Shown: positions 1 through 8,641 of the stretch, one piece after another
Numbering within the stretch: the first letter of the stretch is position 1
Layout of the letters: each line of letters starts with the position of its first letter
Origin: Aureimonas sp. AU20
GTDB lineage: Bacteria; Pseudomonadota; Alphaproteobacteria; Rhizobiales; Rhizobiaceae
Reading direction: 5' to 3'
DNA: 64,000 nucleotides
NCBI RefSeq assembly: GCF_001442755.1
Contig: NZ_CP006367.1
Span: 186,001 to 250,000 of the forward strand
The notes under the pieces: generated by a model
Told to the model about the DNA's origin: nothing
Databases searched by the model: none
Seen by the model: the letters and a program-made list of their open reading frames with translations, nothing else
Position numbers and translations under genes: made by a program

Positions 1-111
1 GGCTGCGCCTTCCGCACCCGATGCCCGCTGGCGACCGAAATCTGCGTCAACGTGCGTCCAGAGCTGACGCCCCGTCCCGATGGCGCGCTGGTCGCCTGCC
101 ACCATGCCTAG
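1..111 (+). CDS. C-terminal end of an oligopeptide/dipeptide ABC transporter ATP-binding protein (partial)
   Basis: Only the last 36 codons are inside the window, ending at TAG 109-111. The tail carries the cysteine-rich pattern FRTRCPLA....C followed by a proline and a terminal VACH, which is typical of the C-terminal oligopeptide-binding extension of OppD/OppF/DppD/DppF ATPases (known family feature). These proteins power import of peptides through an inner-membrane permease. The next gene starts inside this one at 104, so the two are translationally coupled, which suggests that the transporter feeds the acylase and peptidase that follow. Which of the two ATPases of such a transporter this is cannot be told. 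Confidence 0.75.
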   Translation, partial: GCAFRTRCPLATEICVNVRPELTPRPDGALVACHHA

Positions 112-2482
112 GACCCGCTCCGTGACCGACGTCTCGACGCAGACCATCCCTCTTCCCGGTCTCTCGGCGGAGGGCGAGATCCGCGTCGATCGCTGGGGCA
201 TTCCCCATATCCGCGCCAGCAACGAAGCCGATCTCTTTTTCCTGCAGGGCTTCAACGCGGCACGCGATCGGCTTTGGCAGATCGACCTGTGGCGCAAGCG
301 GGGCCTTGGGTTACTGGCCGCCGACTTCGGTCCGGGCTACCTAGCGCAGGACCACGCGGCCCGCCACTTTCTTTATCGGGGCGACATGGACGCCGAATGG
401 CGGGCCTATGCCGACGATACGCGGGAAATCTGCACGGCGTTCGCAGCCGGCGTGAACGCCTTTATCGCCCGGTGCGAGCGCGAGCCCGAGCGCTTGGCCG
501 CGGAATTTGCACTGTTCGACACGAAACCCCTCCCCTGGGAGCCGGCCGATGTCGTGCGCATCCGCTCCCATGCGCTGACCCGCAACGGCGTGTCGGAGAT
601 CCTGCGCGCCAACGTCTTAGCGATGGCGGACGCCGAGGCCGACCTCATGCGCTTCGAGATCGACCCGCCGGTGGAGCCCCGCTTTGCGGACGGCATCACG
701 AGCGCCGACGTACCGCTCGAATGCATCCGCCTGTTCAAGCTGGCGACCGCGCCGGTCACCTTCGAGCGAGAGCGCTTGGCTGCCACGCTTGACGACGTTT
801 GGCGCTGGACCGAGGTGACTGACCTCGGCGAAGTCGTACGGCGTGCCGCCGAGGAAGGCTCCAACAATTGGGCCGTTCACCCCTCCCGCACGCGGAGCGG
901 CCGGCCGATCCTCGCGAGCGACCCGCACCGCGCTCATGCCGTGCCCTCGCTGCGCTACCTCGTCCATCTCGAGGCGCCCGGCCTCGACGTGATCGGCGCG
1001 GGCGAACCGAGCGCGCCGGGCATCTCGATCGGCCATAACGCCTCGCTCGCCTTCGGCCTCACGATCTTCGGGGCCGACCAGGAGGACGTCTGCGTCTACG
1101 AGACGAAGGAGAATGACCCCGACCTCTACTGCTACGGCGACGGGTGGGAGGCGATCCGGCGCACGCAGGAGCGCTTCGCGGTGCGCGGCCACGAGGACCA
1201 GCACCTAACCCTTTCCTTTACCCGCCACGGCCCCGTGCTGCACGAGGACACAGGCCGGCGGCGCGCGGTGGCGCTGCGCACCGTTTGGCTCCTGCCGGGC
1301 TCGGCGGCTTATCTCGGCAGCCTATCCTACATGCGCGAGGCCACGACAGTGGCCTTCGCAGCCTCACTCGACCATTGGGGCACCCCGTCGGTCAACCACG
1401 TCGCGGCTGACACGAACGGCGACATCGGCTGGTTCACCGCCGGCTTCACGCCACGTCGGCTCAACTGGCACGGCCTCTTGCCGGTGCCGGGCGACGGCAC
1501 GCACGAATGGGACGGGTTCCTCGCTCCCGAGGAGCTTCCCCACGCATTCAACCCCGAGCGTGGCTTCGTCAGCTCCGCCAACGAGATGAACCTGCCCGCC
1601 GATCGACCGACGGACGCGCCGACGATCGGCCACGAATGGGCCGACGCGAGCCGAGCGCGCCGCATCGAGAGCGTGTTGGAGCGCGACGCGAGCCACACGC
1701 TCGAAGCCTCCATGGCTCTCCAGACCGACACGCACTCGCGGCCCGCCGCGGTCCTCACCAGCCTTCTGAAGGGAGCCGGAACCTCGGACGGCGAGCCGAG
1801 CCGGGCGATCGCGCTCCTTTCCAGCTGGAACCACCATCTCGACGCGGACAGCGCCGCCGCCGCCCTGTTCGAGGTCTGGTGGATGAAGCACCTGCGGCCC
1901 GCCGTCCTCGCGCGCGCCGCCCCCGACCCCGCCTTGCGAAAGCTTCTCTTGCCGGGCGACTTCGACCGAATGCTGTCGATGCTCGAAGATGCTGCGCCGT
2001 TCTGGACGCCCCTTGAGCGCGACGCTCTTCTCCTTGCGACCCTCGCCGATGCCTGGTCGGAATGCGAGAAGCGTCTCGGCTCCGAACCGTCCGCTTGGTG
2101 TTGGGGGACGCTTCACCGTGCCGTCTTCGAGCACGAGGCAAGCGGTGTGAAGCCCCGCGCCGATACCACCTGGGACGTCGGTCCCCTGCCGCTCGGCGGC
2201 AGCCGCTCGACGCCCATGCACGCCGCCTACCGGCTCGACGACTTTGTGGTGAACGCGGGCGCCTCGGTGCGGCTCGTCATGGATGTCGGCGAATGGGATG
2301 CCTCGGTCTGTATCAACGCGCCGGGCCAGTCCGGCGACTCGCAATCGCTCCACTACGCCGATCTCGCCCCGCTCTGGTCGCAAGGGGCGTTCGTGCCGCT
2401 CCTCTACAGTCGCGCCCGCGTGGACGAGGCGACGCAGCAACTCATTCGCCTCGTGCCATCCAGCGGCGGAACTGCACCATGA
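104..2482 (+). CDS. Penicillin acylase (amidase) family N-terminal-nucleophile hydrolase
   Basis: The 792-residue product begins with a family-typical segment (VDRWGIPHIRA, then FLQGFNAARDRLWQIDLWRK) and contains the self-cleavage site G252-S253 followed by NNWAV. In this family the precursor cuts itself before that serine, which becomes the N-terminal nucleophile of the beta chain; the substrates are amides such as penicillins, N-acyl homoserine lactones or N-acyl amino acids. No signal peptide is visible, so a cytoplasmic enzyme is likely, unlike the classical periplasmic penicillin G acylases. The ATG at 104 overlaps the stop of the transporter gene by 8 bases and is preferred over an upstream ATG at 80. 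The stop overlaps the next start (ATGA). The real substrate is unknown. Confidence 0.88.
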   Translation: MPRTRSVTDVSTQTIPLPGLSAEGEIRVDRWGIPHIRASNEADLFFLQGFNAARDRLWQIDLWRKRGLGLLAADFGPGYLAQDHAARHFLYRGDMDAEWRAYADDTREICTAFAAGVNAFIARCEREPERLAAEFALFDTKPLPWEPADVVRIRSHALTRNGVSEILRANVLAMADAEADLMRFEIDPPVEPRFADGITSADVPLECIRLFKLATAPVTFERERLAATLDDVWRWTEVTDLGEVVRRAAEEGSNNWAVHPSRTRSGRPILASDPHRAHAVPSLRYLVHLEAPGLDVIGAGEPSAPGISIGHNASLAFGLTIFGADQEDVCVYETKENDPDLYCYGDGWEAIRRTQERFAVRGHEDQHLTLSFTRHGPVLHEDTGRRRAVALRTVWLLPGSAAYLGSLSYMREATTVAFAASLDHWGTPSVNHVAADTNGDIGWFTAGFTPRRLNWHGLLPVPGDGTHEWDGFLAPEELPHAFNPERGFVSSANEMNLPADRPTDAPTIGHEWADASRARRIESVLERDASHTLEASMALQTDTHSRPAAVLTSLLKGAGTSDGEPSRAIALLSSWNHHLDADSAAAALFEVWWMKHLRPAVLARAAPDPALRKLLLPGDFDRMLSMLEDAAPFWTPLERDALLLATLADAWSECEKRLGSEPSAWCWGTLHRAVFEHEASGVKPRADTTWDVGPLPLGGSRSTPMHAAYRLDDFVVNAGASVRLVMDVGEWDASVCINAPGQSGDSQSLHYADLAPLWSQGAFVPLLYSRARVDEATQQLIRLVPSSGGTAP

Positions 2483-3651
2483 TCTTGCCCGTTGCAGTGG
2501 GAGCGGTCGACGAGGCGGCGCTCCTGCACGAGTTGTGCACCCTTGTGGAGATCGAGACGCCCAGCCGGGACGCCGAGGCGGTGAACCGCCTAGCCGACCG
2601 CATTGAGGCCTATGCGGAACGCCTCGGCCTTGACGTCGAGCGCCGCGCGGGCACGATGGGCTTCGGCGACATCCTCATCCTACGAACGCCCCGCCCGGCC
2701 GGCGACGACGCACCACGCGTCCTGATTCTCGCGCATATCGACACCGTCCACGCAGTGGGAACGCTGGCCGAACGGCTGTCGCTGCGCCGGGAAGGCGACC
2801 GGCTTTACGGTCCCGGCGTCTACGACATGAAGAGCGGTGTCGCGATGGCGATTGAGGCGCTACGCTTGTGCCTGGTCAGCGGCCTCTCCCATCCGGTCGA
2901 TCTCCTGATCGTGCCCGACGAGGAGGTGGGCTCGCCGAGCTCGCGTCCCGCTATCGAGGAACTGGCGCAGGGCGCCATCGCCGCGCTCGTGGTGGAGCCA
3001 GCGCGCGACGGCGGCAAGATCGTGACGGCACGCAAGGGCGTCGGCGTGTGCGACATCACAGTCCGGGGCCGCGCCGCCCATGCTGGCGTGCGGCCGGGCG
3101 ACGGACGCTCGGCGATCCACGCCGCCGCCCGCCTTGTCTTGGAGCTCGAGGCCCTCAACGATCCCGAGCGGGGTGTCACGGTCACGGTCGGTACGATCCA
3201 GGGTGGCACGGGTCGCAACACAGTGCCCGACGAATGCAGGCTTCAGGTCGACCTACGCCTGCCCGACACGACTTCGGCGGACGAAATCCTGGGCAGGATC
3301 CGCGCCTTGCAACCGAGCAACCCGGACATCCACTTCGAAGTTTCCGCCAACCTGAACCGTCCGCCGTTCTCGACCAGCTCGGCCAGCTTGCGCCTGTTCG
3401 ATCACGCAGCCCGCATAGCGGAGGAGCTGGGTTTCCATCTCGAAGGCATGGCGACGGGGGGCGGGTCAGACGGCAACTTCACTGCAGCTCTCGGCATACC
3501 CACCTTGGATGGCCTAGGTGCCGACGGGGCGGGAGCGCATACGCACGATGAGCACATTCTCATCAGCAGTCTTGCTCCCCGAACCACCCTTCTCGCCAAT
3601 CTAATATCGACCATACGACGGGTTGCAGAACTGGATATGCTCAAGGCGTAA
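2479..3651 (+). CDS. M20 family metallopeptidase (carboxypeptidase G2 / acetylornithine deacetylase-like)
   Basis: The 390-residue product has the di-zinc M20 landmarks in order: H86 and D88 in AHIDTVHAVG, D116 in YDMKSG, the catalytic E148-E149 pair in PDEEVGS, the lid-domain histidine in AAHAGV, and a C-terminal metal histidine region HTHDEH around residue 354-359. M20 enzymes hydrolyse N-terminal amide bonds, for example glutamyl conjugates or N-acyl amino acids. The start ATG overlaps the acylase stop as ATGA, so the two are coupled. With the peptide-transporter ATPase upstream, a three-step route (import, deacylation, amino-acid release) is a reasonable inference. An 81-bp repeat begins 12 bases after the stop. 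Confidence 0.9.
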   Translation: MILPVAVGAVDEAALLHELCTLVEIETPSRDAEAVNRLADRIEAYAERLGLDVERRAGTMGFGDILILRTPRPAGDDAPRVLILAHIDTVHAVGTLAERLSLRREGDRLYGPGVYDMKSGVAMAIEALRLCLVSGLSHPVDLLIVPDEEVGSPSSRPAIEELAQGAIAALVVEPARDGGKIVTARKGVGVCDITVRGRAAHAGVRPGDGRSAIHAAARLVLELEALNDPERGVTVTVGTIQGGTGRNTVPDECRLQVDLRLPDTTSADEILGRIRALQPSNPDIHFEVSANLNRPPFSTSSASLRLFDHAARIAEELGFHLEGMATGGGSDGNFTAALGIPTLDGLGADGAGAHTHDEHILISSLAPRTTLLANLISTIRRVAELDMLKA

Positions 3652-3662
3652 CACTGATCCAT

Positions 3663-3743
3663 AGGGGTGGTACACACACCCTCGCAAAGCAGCGCGTAAG
3701 CTATTGTTTTTGTTGTTCCAGCATCAGAAAAGGGGCAATCCTT
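3663..3743 (+). repeat. Left copy of an 81-bp imperfect direct repeat
   Basis: This stretch aligns without gaps to 18300-18380; I count 64 identical bases of 81, and the last 21 positions (CATCAGAAAAGGGGCAATCCT and one T) are identical. The copies face the same way and bracket the catabolic gene cluster. The right copy sits directly upstream of an integrase-gene remnant. The repeat may be a pair of element ends, or a duplicated piece of integrase upstream DNA; it does not look like the 3' end of a tRNA gene. Confidence 0.7.
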
Positions 3744-3764
3744 GACTCGTGACTTGGACACCTA

Positions 3765-4961
3765 TCAGTCGAAGAACCCCTCGTCTTCCTCCCCGAGGTA
3801 GCGCCGTGCTCGCTCTGGTACGAGTTCGACGCCCATGCCAGGGCGGTCCCCGACCGCTATCATACCGTCCACGACGATCGGGTTGGGTAGGCCCTCGACG
3901 ATCTCGCTCCACCAAGGCGGGTCGCCGGTCGTGTACTCGAAAGCGATGAAGTTGTTCGGCAGCGTCGCCGAGACCTGAATCAGAGCACCGAGGCCGAGCA
4001 ATCCGTTGGCGGTACCATGCGGAGCCATGGTGATGCCGTGGAGATCGGCATATTCGCAAATCCACTTCAGCTCGGCGATGCCGCCGACATCAGCGGGGTC
4101 GGGCCCGACGACGTGGACGGCATTCGTCTCGATCAGTTCCTTGAAGTTGTGCCGGAGATAGATCTGCTCGCCCGTATGGATCGGGGTCGTGGATGTGCGC
4201 GTCAGTTCGCGATAGGTGCTCGCATCCACCCAAGGGGTGTAGTCGCCAGACAGGAGGTCCTCGACCCAGAGGAGATTGTAGGGCTCCAGCATCCGTACAA
4301 GGCGGATCGCATCGCCCAGCATCCAGCCGGGCCCGCAGTCAAGGGAGAGGCCCACTTGATCGCCCGCAACCTCCTTCATGGCAGCCACGCAGTCGACGAG
4401 ATGGCGTAGCCCCCGCTCGGTCACCGGCCCCCGGTCGAGGGCGCCGTGGAAGGGGCCCGCCCCCAATTCGCCATAGGTGAAGTTCGGCACCTCGCGCTTC
4501 ATGGGCGAGTGGAACCCGATCGGCTGCTTGATGATGGTGAAGCCCTCCGGGGAGGCCATCATGCGCTGGAGGTCGTCGGCATAGTCCTCGGGCCGGTGGC
4601 CGTTCAGCGGGAAGCGGACCGAGCCGTTGTAGACGCGCACGCGGTCGCGCACCTTGCCGCCGAGCATGCGATGCACCGGCAGGCCGGCGGCCTTTCCCGC
4701 CAGGTCCCAGAGCGCCATCTCGACGACGCTGACGGCGCTGCCCCAAGGCTTGAAGCCGCCGCGCTGGCGGACCTTCAGCATCGTGCGCTCGACCAGCGTC
4801 GCATCCTCGCCGACCAGCGCCTCGCGCAGCGCGAGGATATGCGGCTTCAGGTAGGGCTTCCACGTCTCGGCCTGGGCATAGCCCGACAGGCCCTCGTCGG
4901 TCACGATGCGCACCACGGGACTGCGGCCGATCACGGCGCATTTGAGGTCGGTGATCTTCAT
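3765..4961 (-). CDS. Mandelate racemase / muconate lactonizing enzyme family protein (enolase superfamily)
   Basis: The 398-residue protein has the enolase-superfamily fold order: an N-terminal capping domain up to about residue 120, then a barrel with K145, metal ligands D208 (SLDCG), E234 (WVEDLL) and E265 (HTGEQIY), and H315 (APHG). Enzymes of this type dehydrate or isomerise sugar acids or their lactones after proton abstraction next to a carboxylate, with magnesium. Neither the exact substrate nor the subgroup (galactonate dehydratase, galactarolactone cycloisomerase or other) can be fixed. Its ATG overlaps the stop of the upstream IclR gene (ATGA), so regulator and enzyme share a transcript. 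Confidence 0.88.
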   Translation of the reverse strand: MKITDLKCAVIGRSPVVRIVTDEGLSGYAQAETWKPYLKPHILALREALVGEDATLVERTMLKVRQRGGFKPWGSAVSVVEMALWDLAGKAAGLPVHRMLGGKVRDRVRVYNGSVRFPLNGHRPEDYADDLQRMMASPEGFTIIKQPIGFHSPMKREVPNFTYGELGAGPFHGALDRGPVTERGLRHLVDCVAAMKEVAGDQVGLSLDCGPGWMLGDAIRLVRMLEPYNLLWVEDLLSGDYTPWVDASTYRELTRTSTTPIHTGEQIYLRHNFKELIETNAVHVVGPDPADVGGIAELKWICEYADLHGITMAPHGTANGLLGLGALIQVSATLPNNFIAFEYTTGDPPWWSEIVEGLPNPIVVDGMIAVGDRPGMGVELVPERARRYLGEEDEGFFD

Positions 4962-5761
4962 GCGGCGCGACTCGCTCGCGGGTCCTGAAGGTTGCGGGAA
5001 ACGGCGGCAGCAGTCTCGATCGCGGCCAGGCGGATCGCCTCCATGCGCGCGGGCTCGGTGCCTGCCAGGAAGGGGATGCTGAGGGCGGCGACCACCGCGC
5101 CGCCCGGACCCTGGACCGGTGCGGCGAAGGCGTGGATGCTGGGCGCGTTCTCGCCCTTGTCCTGGGCCCAGCCGAGGCGGCGAATGCGCGTGAGCTCGGC
5201 CTTCAAGCGGCGCGGATCGGTGACGGTGCGGCCGGTGAAGGCGACGAGCGGCCGCGCGAGCCAGCGCTCCAAATCGTCAGGATCGAGATGGGCAAGCAGC
5301 ATCTTGCTCGCCGCGCCCGCATGGATCGGCATGCGCTGGCCGGGCGCGACCGTGAGGGCGTATTCACGCCTTCCTTGAGCGGTGGCGAGCACCAGCACGC
5401 CCTCGCCGTCGAGGACGCTCAGCTTCACGCCCTCTCCGAGATCGGCGGCGAGGCGGTCGAGATGGGGCTGGCCGGCGGCCTGCAGGTCGATCTCGCTTGC
5501 CTGCGAGGCGACATGGGCGGCAAGCGTCAGGAGACGGCGGCCGAGAAGGTAGGCGCCCGCCTCGTTGCGCCGGACCATGTCGTGGCGCTGCAGAGTGTTG
5601 AGGATGCGGTAGACGCCGGTGCGCGGCAGACCGAGGCGCTCCGTGAGGTCGGTGATCGAGAGCCCCTCGGCGCGCTGCTCCAGGGCGGCGAGGAGATCCA
5701 TCATGCGGTCGATGGCGGGGATGGTGTGGCGGCTTGCGCCGCCCTCCTCGGGCATATCCAT
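4958..5761 (-). CDS. IclR family transcriptional regulator
   Basis: The 267-residue product has an N-terminal winged helix-turn-helix (about residues 14-75, with LSITDLTERLGLPRTGVYRILNTL split over the recognition region) followed by an IclR effector-binding domain to the end. The chosen ATG at 5761 gives the usual family length and has AAGAGG about ten bases upstream; a longer reading frame back to 5929 would run through the divergent promoter and is unlikely. IclR proteins are dimers that sense small organic acids. It is the only regulator in the cluster and lies next to the palindrome at 5815-5840, whose twin precedes the transporter operon, so it probably controls both units. Whether it represses or activates cannot be read from the sequence. 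Confidence 0.92.
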   Translation of the reverse strand: MDMPEEGGASRHTIPAIDRMMDLLAALEQRAEGLSITDLTERLGLPRTGVYRILNTLQRHDMVRRNEAGAYLLGRRLLTLAAHVASQASEIDLQAAGQPHLDRLAADLGEGVKLSVLDGEGVLVLATAQGRREYALTVAPGQRMPIHAGAASKMLLAHLDPDDLERWLARPLVAFTGRTVTDPRRLKAELTRIRRLGWAQDKGENAPSIHAFAAPVQGPGGAVVAALSIPFLAGTEPARMEAIRLAAIETAAAVSRNLQDPRASRAA

Positions 5762-5780
5762 GCGCCGAACCTCTTGGCGG

Positions 5781-5808
5781 TTGACAGGAAGACGGGAAAG
5801 CGTAGCAT
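5781..5808 (+). promoter_or_regulatory. Possible sigma-70 promoter for the VOC-to-dehydratase operon
   Basis: TTGACA at 5781-5786 is a perfect -35 box; a weak -10 (TAGCAT, 5803-5808) follows after 16 bases. The palindromic operator starts 7 bases downstream, over the expected transcription start, which would suit repression. The -10 match is poor, so the call is tentative. Confidence 0.4.
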
Positions 5809-5814
5809 CAAATA

Positions 5815-5840
5815 ATGAACTATAAAAGTTCATATTTGAA
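5815..5840. promoter_or_regulatory. Palindromic operator candidate 1 (probable IclR-protein site)
   Basis: ATGAACT (5815-5821) and AGTTCAT (5827-5833) form a perfect 7-base inverted repeat around ATAAA, and the second arm overlaps a further dyad TTCATATTTGAA. Positions 5817-5840 match 9892-9915 at 22 of 24 bases. The site lies between the divergent IclR and VOC genes. Duplication of the same sequence at the only other control region of the cluster supports a shared regulator. Confidence 0.75.
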
Positions 5841-5885
5841 TATGACGACGAAACAGGCGCCCAGCGTCTCCGGGAGGACCGCCTC

Positions 5886-6317
5886 ATGCTGACCGTTTCG
5901 GCCATCGCCCATGTCGCCGTCCGCATCAAGGATATCGACCGAACCCTCGACTTCTACGTGCGCGGCCTCGGCTTCCGGGAGATGCTCCGCCTCGACCGCG
6001 ACGGGCGCCTGTGGCTCGTCTACCTGCGCGTCACCGACGAGCAATTCCTCGAAATCTTCCCGGAAGGCGTCGGCGAGCGCGCGGCCGAGCGCGAGGCGAT
6101 CGGCTACAACCACCTCTGCCTCCAGGTACCCTCGATCGACGGGGCGCTGCGCGAGCTGGAGGCGGCTGGCATCGAGCCGATCCGCCCGAAGGTGCTGGGC
6201 GCCGACGGCAACTGGCAGGCCTGGATCGAGGACCCCGACGGCCACCGGATCGAGCTGATGGAGATGGCGGAGAAGTCGATGCAGGCACAGGCCATCGCAC
6301 GCCTGCGGCAGGGCTGA
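5886..6317 (+). CDS. VOC (glyoxalase / bleomycin resistance / dioxygenase) family protein
   Basis: The 143-residue protein has the paired beta-alpha-beta-beta-beta modules of the vicinal-oxygen-chelate superfamily: [21 protein letters not shown] at the N-terminus and [24 protein letters not shown] in the second half. H9, the histidine of NHLC and a late glutamate are candidate metal ligands. Family members isomerise, epimerise or cleave small substrates around a divalent metal. GGGAGGA nine bases upstream supports the ATG. It is the first gene of the plus-strand operon and, given the enzymes behind it, may act as an isomerase or epimerase in sugar-acid breakdown; that role is inferred from context only. 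Confidence 0.85.
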   Translation: MLTVSAIAHVAVRIKDIDRTLDFYVRGLGFREMLRLDRDGRLWLVYLRVTDEQFLEIFPEGVGERAAEREAIGYNHLCLQVPSIDGALRELEAAGIEPIRPKVLGADGNWQAWIEDPDGHRIELMEMAEKSMQAQAIARLRQG

Positions 6318-6322
6318 GCGCC

Positions 6323-7459
6323 GTGGCTCGTATCAGCTACCTGACGGATGTCGACTTCGGCGCAGGCAAGGTCGCCACGCTGCCCGCAGCGCTTCGCGAA
6401 GTCGGCATCATTGCCCCTCTCCTCGTGTCGGACCGGGGCCTCGAGGCGAGCGGCCTTCTCGGCCGCATCCAGACACTGATGCCGGACCGCACGATCCTCT
6501 TTCTCGATACGCCAGCCAACCCGACGGAGGGTGCGGTCGATGCCGCGCTCGCCGTCTACCGGCAGGCGGGCTGCGACGGGATCGTGGCGCTCGGCGGCGG
6601 CTCGCCGATCGATCTCGCCAAGGGCGTGGCGCTTCTTGCGACGCACGAGGGGCGGCTCGCGGACTTCGCGGCAATCTACGGCGGCGGCGCGCGCATCACC
6701 GGGACGGTCGCCCCCGTCGTCGCCATTCCGACCACGGCCGGAACGGGTGCTGAGGTCGGCCGCGCCGCCCTCCTGACGCTCGGGGACCATCGCAAGCTCG
6801 GTATCGTCAGCCCTCGCCTCATCCCGCGCCGGGCGATCTGCGACCCGGAGCTGACGCTCGGCCTGCCTCCGAATCTCACCGCCGCCACGGGGCTCGACGC
6901 CCTGTCGCACTGTATCGAGACCTTTCTGTCGCCACGCCTGAACACGGTCGCCGACGCGATCGCGCTGGACGGCGCCGGGCGCCTTTGGCAGCACCTGCCG
7001 CGCGCGGTGGCTGAGGGCGGGGACATCGTGGCCCGCAGCGAGGTGATGCTGGGCGCGCTGCACGGCGGCCTGTCGTTCCAGAAGGGTCTCGGCGCGGTGC
7101 ATGCACTCAGCCACGCGCTCGGCGGACTGCCGGAGCCGCGCCTCCATCACGGTACGCTGAACGCCCTCCTTCTGCCTCCCGTGCTGCGCTTCAACGCGCC
7201 CGCCGTGCCGGAGCGCATGGTGCGCTTGCGGCAGGCCATGGGCCTGACGGCGGACGCCGATCTCGCTGCGGCGGTCGAGGCGCTGAACCGTTCGCTCGGA
7301 CTTCCCCACAGCCTGTCGGCGCTGGGCGTTAGGCGCGACATGTTCGGCTGGGTGGTGGAGCGGGCGCTGGCCGACCACAGCCATCCCACCAACCCGCGTG
7401 CGGCGACCGCCTCGGACTACCGCCAGATGCTGGACGAGGCGATGGGAGACCGGCCATGA
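6323..7459 (+). CDS. Iron-containing (type III) alcohol dehydrogenase family protein, maleylacetate reductase-like
   Basis: The 378-residue product reads from a GTG at 6323, five bases after the VOC stop. It shows the NAD(P)-binding GGGSPID motif (91-97), the PTTAGTGAE segment, and metal ligands D192 and H196 (LDALSH), H260/H264 (VHALSH) and H276 (HHG), all as expected for group III alcohol dehydrogenases. Such enzymes interconvert an alcohol and a carbonyl, or reduce maleylacetate. The length and the HALGG segment look closer to maleylacetate reductase and lactaldehyde-type reductases than to butanol dehydrogenases. Its stop overlaps the next gene as ATGA. Confidence 0.87.
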   Translation: MARISYLTDVDFGAGKVATLPAALREVGIIAPLLVSDRGLEASGLLGRIQTLMPDRTILFLDTPANPTEGAVDAALAVYRQAGCDGIVALGGGSPIDLAKGVALLATHEGRLADFAAIYGGGARITGTVAPVVAIPTTAGTGAEVGRAALLTLGDHRKLGIVSPRLIPRRAICDPELTLGLPPNLTAATGLDALSHCIETFLSPRLNTVADAIALDGAGRLWQHLPRAVAEGGDIVARSEVMLGALHGGLSFQKGLGAVHALSHALGGLPEPRLHHGTLNALLLPPVLRFNAPAVPERMVRLRQAMGLTADADLAAAVEALNRSLGLPHSLSALGVRRDMFGWVVERALADHSHPTNPRAATASDYRQMLDEAMGDRP

Positions 7460-8616
7460 AGATCACGGGGCTGAAGACCTTCGTCGCCAACGTGTCGCGA
7501 ACCAACTTCGTGTTCGTGAAGATCTACACCGACGACGGGATCGAAGGCGTCGGCGAGGCGACGCTGGAATGGAAGACGCGCACGGTCGTGGCCGCGATCG
7601 AGGAGCTGGAGCGCGTCCTCGTCGGGCGCGACCCCTTCGCCGTGGATGCGATCGTGGAGCAGCTTCACCGCGACAGCTACTGGCGCACCGGCGCCGTGTT
7701 TCGTACCGCGCTCGGCGGCATCGAGGCAGCCCTTCTCGACATCAAGGGCAAGGCGCTCGGCGTGCCCGTCTTCGAGCTCATCGGCGGCAAGTATCGCGAG
7801 CGCGTCAGCTGCTACGCCAACCACTGGTTCTTCGGCTCGGTAACGCCCGAGGACCATGCCCAAAAGGCGAAGGCGGCGGTCGCGATGGGCTACCGCGCCC
7901 TGAAATGGGACCCGTTCGATACGGCCGACCTCCAGATGGACCGGCGCCAGCGCCACGCCACGATCGCGATCGTGGAAGCGGTGCGCGCGGCGGTCGGAGC
8001 CGACATCGACCTGATGCTCGACGTCCACGGACGGCTCGACGTGCCGACCGCGATCGCGATGTGCCGGGCGCTCGCCCCCTTCGACCTCACCTGGATCGAG
8101 GAGCCGACGCCCCCTGAGAGCATCGACGCGCTGGCCGAGGTGCGCGCGCACAGCCCCGTGCCGATCGCAGCGGGCGAACGCTTCTTCGAGCCCGCGCGCT
8201 TTCAGGAGGCGCTCGCCAAGCGTGCGGTCGACATCCTCCAGCCCGACGTCTCGCATGTCGGCGGGCTCGGCGAGACCAAGCGCATCGCCCACAACGCCCA
8301 CACCCACCTCATCCCGGTCGCGCCGCACAATCCGGTCGGCCCGGTGATGAACGCGATGACGCTCCACGTCGCGGTGGCGATCCCCAACATGCTGGTCTTC
8401 GAGACCGTGTCGGTGGACGTGCCGTGGCGGCGCGAGCTGGTGCGCGAAACGCTGCGCTTCGAGGACGGGCACCTTCTGGCGCCGACTGCGCCGGGGCTCG
8501 GCGTCGAGCTGATCGAGGAGGCCTGCGCGCGCTTCCCATACGAGGCGACCAACGTGCCGCTCTTCGACGGCTCGATGAACACGACCGGCGTGGCGACCGG
8601 CGACAAGACCTTCTAG
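7456..8616 (+). CDS. Enolase-superfamily sugar-acid dehydratase, galactonate dehydratase-like
   Basis: The 386-residue protein carries K150 (ALKWDPF), D189 and H191 (LDVHGR), E215 (WIEEP), E241 (AGERFF) and H291 (PHNPVGP). The D-x-H on the third strand plus the histidine at the end of the seventh is the catalytic pattern of the galactonate/gluconate dehydratase-type mandelate racemase subgroup (known). It would remove water from an aldonate-type acid to give a 2-keto-3-deoxy acid, using magnesium. It is coupled to the dehydrogenase by ATGA and is clearly different in sequence from the paralogue at 3765-4961, so the island has two distinct steps or two substrates of this chemistry. Confidence 0.9.
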   Translation: MKITGLKTFVANVSRTNFVFVKIYTDDGIEGVGEATLEWKTRTVVAAIEELERVLVGRDPFAVDAIVEQLHRDSYWRTGAVFRTALGGIEAALLDIKGKALGVPVFELIGGKYRERVSCYANHWFFGSVTPEDHAQKAKAAVAMGYRALKWDPFDTADLQMDRRQRHATIAIVEAVRAAVGADIDLMLDVHGRLDVPTAIAMCRALAPFDLTWIEEPTPPESIDALAEVRAHSPVPIAAGERFFEPARFQEALAKRAVDILQPDVSHVGGLGETKRIAHNAHTHLIPVAPHNPVGPVMNAMTLHVAVAIPNMLVFETVSVDVPWRRELVRETLRFEDGHLLAPTAPGLGVELIEEACARFPYEATNVPLFDGSMNTTGVATGDKTF

Positions 8617-8641
8617 GCGATGGGGTTCGGGAGGCGGCGGC

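Noticed and set aside
2062..2478. Longer N-terminus of the M20 peptidase
   Set aside because: It overlaps the acylase gene in another frame; the ATG at 2479 overlaps the acylase stop and starts the conserved protein.
3663..3743. tRNA-gene attachment site
   Set aside because: No T-loop sequence (GGTTCGA-type) or acceptor stem occurs in either copy of the repeat.
5762..5929. Longer N-terminus of the IclR regulator
   Set aside because: It would run through the divergent promoter and palindrome; ATG 5761 has a ribosome site and gives the normal family length.
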